From NCBI GenBank assembly GCA_900770835.1, contig CAAGLQ010000227.1, positions 1-9,375 of the forward strand: a stretch of DNA of 9,375 bases, read 5' to 3'. Positions 5,097 to 9,375 of the stretch are shown here, one piece after another. Made by a program: the position numbers and the translations under genes. Positions within the stretch are counted from its first letter, which is position 1. Each line of letters starts with the position of its first letter. This DNA comes from an uncultured Parabacteroides sp. (GTDB lineage: Bacteria; Bacteroidota; Bacteroidia; Bacteroidales; Tannerellaceae). The notes under the pieces are model-generated. The model worked only from the letters and a program-made list of their open reading frames with translations. It was not told the DNA's origin and made no database searches.

Positions 5097-6490
5097 AAAA
5101 GAGACATACCATGTATAATAGTTCTAATGTGAATGAAACCCATGTTTTAGTATTGAAAGAGGAGCGAGGCAGATTAGTGAAGGTTACTATTCCCATTGAG
5201 GATTGTTCTTATATCTGTTCAGATATTAAGATAGCTAATCCTGATTCGAAACAAGCGATTCTCAATCGAAAACTTAAGTGCCTAAAAGATTATTATCCTT
5301 ATCTATATCCTTATTCGTACGTGGATTCTTATATCTGTGGAGCAAAAAAGCCGGATCGGTCTTCAGGTACGAGAGATTATGATCGTTATATTCATCAGGA
5401 AAAGATGCATGAGGCATTTCAGAAAGCTGAGAATGATCCATCTGTGAAAATGTATTCTCGTGAAGCCATCGGATGGAACGGCTTCACCTATGAGATTACG
5501 GATGATATAAAAATCTGTGTTTCTACAAATTTTGGTTATGGCATGTCCAGCTATTTCAAATTAACTGCCTCTTACAAAGATATCGTCATTGCTCCAATCA
5601 CTGATTTGGTCAATTATTACAAAGCGCAAATGGTCGATATTATTAGCTGCACAAGGCCGTATTGGCCGTTAAGAGACAGTTGGCATCCTGCGTTGGACTT
5701 CGTGCAGAGTTTCGCAAATCAGTCGTTGTCTAATCCAGAGCAGTTCGTGAAAACATATATCATGAACGAGGTGGATAAATTAATGCGTGGACTTAGGAAT
5801 ATTATGATGAATCCGGAAGAGGTCATTGGGATGTTTAAGAGGGAGATGAATCATTTACCTGAAGAGTATCATCACCTGAGGTTCATTGAGCCAATGTCGG
5901 ATAAAGAGAAGGAATGCTATGATCTTTTCCCTATAGATATGCCGATCGTTTTTAAGAGTGAAAAGTTAATCGGTGCGATAGAGATGATGGAAAAACTGAA
6001 AGAGCTGACTGCTATCTATGCAAAGATTAGTGATTATATTAATGAGATTATTGGTATGGTAAACCAACTTAAACCAGAAGTGGAGGAGGCTATTGAAAGA
6101 ATGCAGGTAGAGATAGCATTATTAGATGAGTATCGTTCCTTTATTAATCAACAGCAAACGATTAAGTGGAAAATAGATTCGGTATCTTCTGAGCTGAATC
6201 AAGTTTTACTGCAAAATGCAACCGAGGCGGAGGATGTGACAATAGAAGAGATAGTTGCAAGATTTAATTCTTTACATGAACAGTTGCAGGATGTCGAGAA
6301 TCAGCTTCAGGAAATTGCGAAGAAATGCGAGCCATTAATGAAGGATAAGAATGAAGAGTGCAAAAGCATATATACTTTGATCGAAAAGATTAAATCACGG
6401 ATAGCTGATAGAGTAAATGTGAGAAATCGTTTATCCACTTTTATTGACCTGTATAGCAAACACGCTGTGACATTCGAAAATGTGGGATAA
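5093..6490 (+). CDS. Orphan protein of unknown function, coiled-coil C-terminal half
   Basis: I do not recognise this 465-residue protein. Residues 15-48 (ETHVLVLKEERGRLVKVTIP, then IEDCSYICSDIKIA) look like short beta strands. Residues 67-80 are tyrosine-rich (YYPYLYPYSY, then VDSY). A mixed middle part (120-200) contains GWNGFTYEITDD and NFGYGMSSYFKLTASYKD. From about residue 289 the protein is nearly all helical with heptad-like spacing, consistent with a long coiled coil (KLIGAIEMMEKLKEL and onward). There is no signal peptide or membrane segment, so it is probably cytoplasmic. ATG 5093 is chosen because the 5061 frame ends there as ATGA; TTG 5057 and ATG 5111 are alternatives. ATA, TTA and AGA codons are frequent, unlike the nfo and right-hand operon genes, which hints at a different history. 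Its own promoter, folded leader and 3' hairpins suggest an independently regulated unit. Confidence 0.85.
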   Translation: MKKRHTMYNSSNVNETHVLVLKEERGRLVKVTIPIEDCSYICSDIKIANPDSKQAILNRKLKCLKDYYPYLYPYSYVDSYICGAKKPDRSSGTRDYDRYIHQEKMHEAFQKAENDPSVKMYSREAIGWNGFTYEITDDIKICVSTNFGYGMSSYFKLTASYKDIVIAPITDLVNYYKAQMVDIISCTRPYWPLRDSWHPALDFVQSFANQSLSNPEQFVKTYIMNEVDKLMRGLRNIMMNPEEVIGMFKREMNHLPEEYHHLRFIEPMSDKEKECYDLFPIDMPIVFKSEKLIGAIEMMEKLKELTAIYAKISDYINEIIGMVNQLKPEVEEAIERMQVEIALLDEYRSFINQQQTIKWKIDSVSSELNQVLLQNATEAEDVTIEEIVARFNSLHEQLQDVENQLQEIAKKCEPLMKDKNEECKSIYTLIEKIKSRIADRVNVRNRLSTFIDLYSKHAVTFENVG

Positions 6491-6555
6491 TGAAGTGTAA
6501 GGGGTAGAGAGCTCTTGTCTTTACCATATACGTTTTCGAGACGTGCGAAACCAAC

Positions 6556-6671
6556 GACCTCTAACGGAGGTCTGCGCTTGTTGCCCTTTCAGGGCGGAGG
6601 ATACTTTGGGGTCCCTCCGAAGCGGCTTTATTAGCTTCTACTGTCTAATCGCAGATGGAAGGTGATTAGAC
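6556..6671 (+). other. Cluster of hairpins downstream of the orphan gene
   Basis: Four hairpins follow one another: GACCTC-TAACG-GAGGTC (6556-6572), GCCC-TTTCA-GGGC (6583-6595), CGGAGG/CCTCCG (6595-6600, 6614-6619) and GTCTAATC/GATTAGAC (6643-6650, 6664-6671). None is followed by a T run, so none is a standard terminator. They could form the 3' structure of the orphan gene's message, a recombination or processing site, or a small RNA. Confidence 0.5.
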
Positions 6672-6702
6672 TTGCCATTAGACGCAAAAATAGGCATTCG
6701 GT

Positions 6703-6809
6703 TTGTTCAGTTCAATGCGTATCTATATATACGCAATTGAACAACTGAACAGAACGGAATCGAGTAGCCGAACTGGGTTCAATGGACTGTTCAATTCGTT
6801 TACTGAACA
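6703..6809 (+). repeat. Inverted-repeat cluster ahead of the isomerase operon
   Basis: A long interrupted palindrome pairs GTTCAG-TTCAAT-GCGTAT (6705-6722) with ATACGC-A-ATTGAA-CAA-CTGAAC (6729-6750). A second inverted pair, TGTTCA (6788) and TGAACA (6804), lies further on. In all, the hexamer TGTTCA or its complement occurs five times in 106 bp (6704, 6738, 6746, 6788, 6804). It ends about 50 bp before the operon promoter, so it may be an operator for a dimeric regulator or a large hairpin. Confidence 0.65.
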
Positions 6810-6859
6810 AGTCGGTGGACAAATGAAAAAGACTTTTTGGGATAAATTTGTTCCTTTTC

Positions 6860-6890
6860 TTGCCTATTTAGCCGAAAGAGCGTACATTTG
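6860..6890 (+). promoter_or_regulatory. Promoter of the isomerase-esterase operon
   Basis: TTG (6860-6862), 20 bases, then an exact TAnnTTTG box TACATTTG (6883-6890). Transcription would start near 6897, about 16 bases before the ATG at 6913. A second exact -7 match, TAAATTTG (6843-6850), has no -33 partner. Confidence 0.65.
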
Positions 6891-6912
6891 AGGCAACTTA
6901 AATTCTTAATTC

Positions 6913-7857
6913 ATGATGACTAACAGAAGAGACTTTTTGAAAAGCGCTTCCTTGCTGACTTTAGGAGGCCTGTTTGCCGGAAAGGTAACGAGTGTATATG
7001 CGTCGAATGGCAGTGCTTCGCCGGTGGCGAATGCGTCGAAGACGATCGGTTTACAAATCTATTCTTTATCCAAGGAGCTGTATGAGGATGTGCCGGGTGG
7101 CTTGAAGAAGGTAAAGGCGATGGGCTACACCAACTTGGAGTTGGCTGGCTACAAGGAGGGCAAAATCGGTGGTGTGGATATGATGGAGTTCAAGAAGATG
7201 GCAGAGGATGCCGGCTTGAAGATCACCAGCTCACACGTGAATCCTCCGACGAGAGATTATTCCAAGGAGAGCTTGCCTCAGATTCAGGAGTATTGGAAGC
7301 GCACGGCTGACGATCATGCGAAGTTGGGCGTGAAGTATTTGATCCAACCCGGTCAGCCTACGACACGCAGCGTGGAGGAGACGAAGTTTGTCTGCGAGGT
7401 GTTCAACGAGGCGGGTAAGATCGTGAAGGCGGCTGGTATTCCCTTTGGCTATCACAACCATGAGATGGAGTTCGCTAAGGTGACACCGGGCGGTACGGAG
7501 TCGAAGTTTGGCCGTCGGGTGCGTGAGGGCGAGCTGATTTACGAGCTTTTCCTGAAGAACACCGATCCGTCGTTGGTATTCTTCGAGATGGATGTTTATT
7601 GGGCTGTGATGGGACATCAGGATCCGATCGAGTGGTTGAAGAATTATAAGGATCGCATCAAGGTACTGCATATCAAGGATCGGGCCGTGTTGGGTGATTC
7701 GGGTATGATGAACTTCGAGAAGATCTTTGCGCAGGCGGCTGCCAATGGCATTAAGGACTACTTCGTGGAGTTGGAGCGTATGCCGGATGGCCGCACCCAA
7801 TTTGAGGGTGTGAAGGGCTGTGCTGACTATTTGTTGAATGCGCCTTTCGTGAAGTAA
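6913..7857 (+). CDS. Tat-exported sugar isomerase/epimerase-like TIM-barrel protein
   Basis: The 314-residue product opens with a twin-arginine signal (NRRDFLKSASLLTLGG, export after about residue 30). The mature part is a xylose-isomerase-like TIM barrel (AP endonuclease family 2 fold), usually annotated sugar phosphate isomerase/epimerase. Likely metal-site residues are Glu or Asp in FFEMD (Glu225, Asp227), His in GYHNHE (His181, His183) and LHIKD (His253), and a Glu in VELER (Glu286 or Glu288). Tat export fits an enzyme that folds around its metal before crossing the membrane. Because sugar phosphates are not expected outside the cytoplasm, the true substrate is more likely a free, keto or glycosidic sugar (inference). 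The esterase gene begins one base after the stop, so the two form an operon. Two ATGs in tandem open the gene; 6913 is taken, and 6916 would serve equally. Confidence 0.88.
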   Translation: MMTNRRDFLKSASLLTLGGLFAGKVTSVYASNGSASPVANASKTIGLQIYSLSKELYEDVPGGLKKVKAMGYTNLELAGYKEGKIGGVDMMEFKKMAEDAGLKITSSHVNPPTRDYSKESLPQIQEYWKRTADDHAKLGVKYLIQPGQPTTRSVEETKFVCEVFNEAGKIVKAAGIPFGYHNHEMEFAKVTPGGTESKFGRRVREGELIYELFLKNTDPSLVFFEMDVYWAVMGHQDPIEWLKNYKDRIKVLHIKDRAVLGDSGMMNFEKIFAQAAANGIKDYFVELERMPDGRTQFEGVKGCADYLLNAPFVK

Positions 7858-7858
7858 T

Positions 7859-9375
7859 ATGCTGACGAGAAGACAATTTATCGGCTCCGCCCTCATGGGG
7901 GCAGGGTCGTTATGGCTATTCGGTTGCAAGCCCAAGGCGGCAGCATTGCCTGAGGATGGCGCTATGGTCACGGCGGAGACCGCTTATGGTAAGGTGCGAG
8001 GCATCCGTGAGTTGGGGGTCAACATCTTCAAGGGTATTCCTTATGCGGGATCTGTTTCTGGTGAACATCGGTTTGGCCGTCCGGCTCCTTTGACACCGTG
8101 GAGCGGTGTGCGGGATGCGTTGCAATTAGGTACGCCTGCGATGCAATCTGCCTCGACCGTGTATGGTAAGGATGAGCCAGCACCCGGCGAGGATTGTCTC
8201 TTTTTGAATGTGTGGACCCCTGCGAATGACGGGGCGAAACGTCCCGTGGTGTTCTATAATCATGGAGGCGGTTTTGCCACCGGATCCGGCGGAGCGATGG
8301 GGCAGGATGGCGCTAATTTGGCCCGTCATTTCGATGTGGTCGTGGTGGAGACCAACCATCGCCTCAATATTTTCGGCTTCATCTATTTAGGCGCTTTGGC
8401 GGGTGAGGACTACCAAACCTCCGGCAACAACGGTATCTTGGACATCGTGGAGGGGTTGAAATGGGTGAAGGAAAATATCGCCCAGTTTGGTGGAGATCCC
8501 GATAATGTGATGATCTGTGGAGAGTCTGGCGGTGGCTTTAAGACCTCTATCTTATATAGTATGCCCTTGGCAGCGCCCTATTTCAACAAGGCTTCCATTG
8601 AGAGCGGCCCCGGCTTGCGTGTGAACTCCATAGAGACGGCAGCTATGGTGGCAGAGTTGACACTGAAAGAGTTAGGCATAGCGAAGTCGGATTGGCGTAA
8701 ACTGTTGGAGGTGCCTGCCGATCAACTCTTTGCGATACAGGGAAAGATCAATACGCTTTTGGTTGGGCAGACCTTGAAGAAGGGTGAGCGATTCGGTTTC
8801 GCTCCCATCGTGGATGGCGTGTCAATCTTGACGCATCCCTTTGTGCCCGAGGCTCCTGCGCAGTCGAAGGAGAAACCGTTGATGGTCGGGTGGAATGCGG
8901 ATGAGTATGTCTTTTTCTTGATGACCAGTGGTAATTTAGAACCATTGAAGTTGGAAGCCAAGGACTATCGTCGATTGGAGGAGCTACTGAAACCACAATT
9001 CGGAGCGCATACAGCGGAGATCATAGCGACCTATCGACAGAGTCGCCCCCAAGCTACCGCCTCACAGTTGTATGTCGCTATTACCTCTATTGCGATGATG
9101 GGATTGGGCTCTATTGAAATCGCAGAGAAAAAGACGCGGCAAGGAGGGGCTCCCGCCTATCTCTATAATTTCTGTTTCGAGCATGGTGGTAAGGTGTCCG
9201 GCACCGATTATCCGATGAGTACCCCTCATGCGATGGATATTGCCTACAAGTTTGATAACGTGGAGGCTGGAGGTGGTTTGACCGGCGATCGTCCGGAACG
9301 TATGCAGGCAGCACATGCTTTTGCCTCGCTTTGGACCTCTTTTGCCCGAAATGGCAAACCCGGAACGGCGGAGTT
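7859..9375 (+). CDS. Tat lipoprotein carboxylesterase type B, 3' end beyond the window
   Basis: The frame stays open for 505 codons to the right edge. The N-terminus joins a twin-arginine motif (TRRQFIGSAL) to a lipobox LFGC with Cys23, so the enzyme is probably exported folded and then lipid-anchored. The alpha/beta-hydrolase features of type B carboxylesterases occur in order: oxyanion-hole HGGGF (135-139), EDCLFLNVW (111-119), nucleophile Ser223 in GESGGG, an acidic candidate in NADEYVFF (Asp348 or Glu349), and catalytic His457 in TPHAMDIAYKF. The usual motif is GESAGG; here the residue after Ser is Gly. It lies one base after the isomerase stop and has no promoter of its own. It probably cleaves ester groups from a sugar or plant-derived compound; the substrate cannot be read from sequence. 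Only the C-terminal tail should be missing. Confidence 0.92.
   Translation, partial: MLTRRQFIGSALMGAGSLWLFGCKPKAAALPEDGAMVTAETAYGKVRGIRELGVNIFKGIPYAGSVSGEHRFGRPAPLTPWSGVRDALQLGTPAMQSASTVYGKDEPAPGEDCLFLNVWTPANDGAKRPVVFYNHGGGFATGSGGAMGQDGANLARHFDVVVVETNHRLNIFGFIYLGALAGEDYQTSGNNGILDIVEGLKWVKENIAQFGGDPDNVMICGESGGGFKTSILYSMPLAAPYFNKASIESGPGLRVNSIETAAMVAELTLKELGIAKSDWRKLLEVPADQLFAIQGKINTLLVGQTLKKGERFGFAPIVDGVSILTHPFVPEAPAQSKEKPLMVGWNADEYVFFLMTSGNLEPLKLEAKDYRRLEELLKPQFGAHTAEIIATYRQSRPQATASQLYVAITSIAMMGLGSIEIAEKKTRQGGAPAYLYNFCFEHGGKVSGTDYPMSTPHAMDIAYKFDNVEAGGGLTGDRPERMQAAHAFASLWTSFARNGKPGTAE

Noticed and set aside
4333..6490. Type III toxin-antitoxin system (tandem-repeat RNA plus nuclease)
   Set aside because: The repeats lie upstream of the promoter rather than between promoter and gene, no terminator separates RNA from gene, and the protein is far larger than ToxN-like toxins and has a coiled-coil half.
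6703..6891. 62-residue ORF before the isomerase gene
   Set aside because: It starts with TTG within the inverted-repeat cluster, runs through the palindrome arms and ends inside the operon's -7 box. The part from ATG 6824 (MKKTFWDKF) is slightly protein-like but unsupported.
7231..7971. 246-residue antisense ORF across the isomerase-esterase junction
   Set aside because: It lies over two well-supported genes and their one-base junction, and its sequence shows no recognisable motif.

Overview
The window looks like chromosome from a gut-type Bacteroidales bacterium, probably Parabacteroides or a close relative. The evidence is promoters of the Bacteroidetes form (TTTG or TTG, about 20 bp, then TAnnTTTG), start codons mostly without a Shine-Dalgarno sequence, a secreted C69 peptidase, a small outer-membrane barrel, and Tat-exported enzymes. 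The genus is an inference from gene content and style; no marker gene fixes it.

Left part (1-4116): a tRNA-Tyr is cut by the left edge and reads leftward from its own promoter. Positions 114-298 hold nothing else I can support. Rightward come a pyruvoyl-dependent arginine decarboxylase with its terminator, then endonuclease IV (nfo, all nine metal ligands present), a secreted C69-family peptidase with an N-terminal nucleophile cysteine, a pair of REP-like palindromes, and a small outer-membrane beta-barrel closed by a strong terminator.

Middle part (4117-6912) is the unusual section. A 26-codon ORF lies between two terminators. It is followed by nine tandem copies of a short dyad every 41-43 bp. 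A good promoter then drives a leader of about 300 nt that can fold into at least four stem-loops. The leader ends in an 11-codon upstream ORF whose stop overlaps the start (ATGA) of a 465-residue orphan protein with a tyrosine-rich N-terminal part and a long helical, coiled-coil C-terminal half. I do not recognise its function. Behind it lie a cluster of hairpins and a cluster of inverted TGTTCA/TGAACA repeats, just ahead of the next promoter.

Right part (6860-9375): one promoter appears to drive a two-gene operon, a Tat-exported TIM-barrel sugar isomerase/epimerase-like protein followed one base later by a Tat lipoprotein carboxylesterase that runs off the right edge. The two probably act outside the cytoplasm on a sugar ester or glycoside-derived substrate (inference).

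The best candidate for an undescribed system is 4333-6671: phased repeat array, promoter, folded leader, coupled uORF, orphan coiled-coil protein and 3' hairpins. Whether these parts work together is not shown by the sequence alone.
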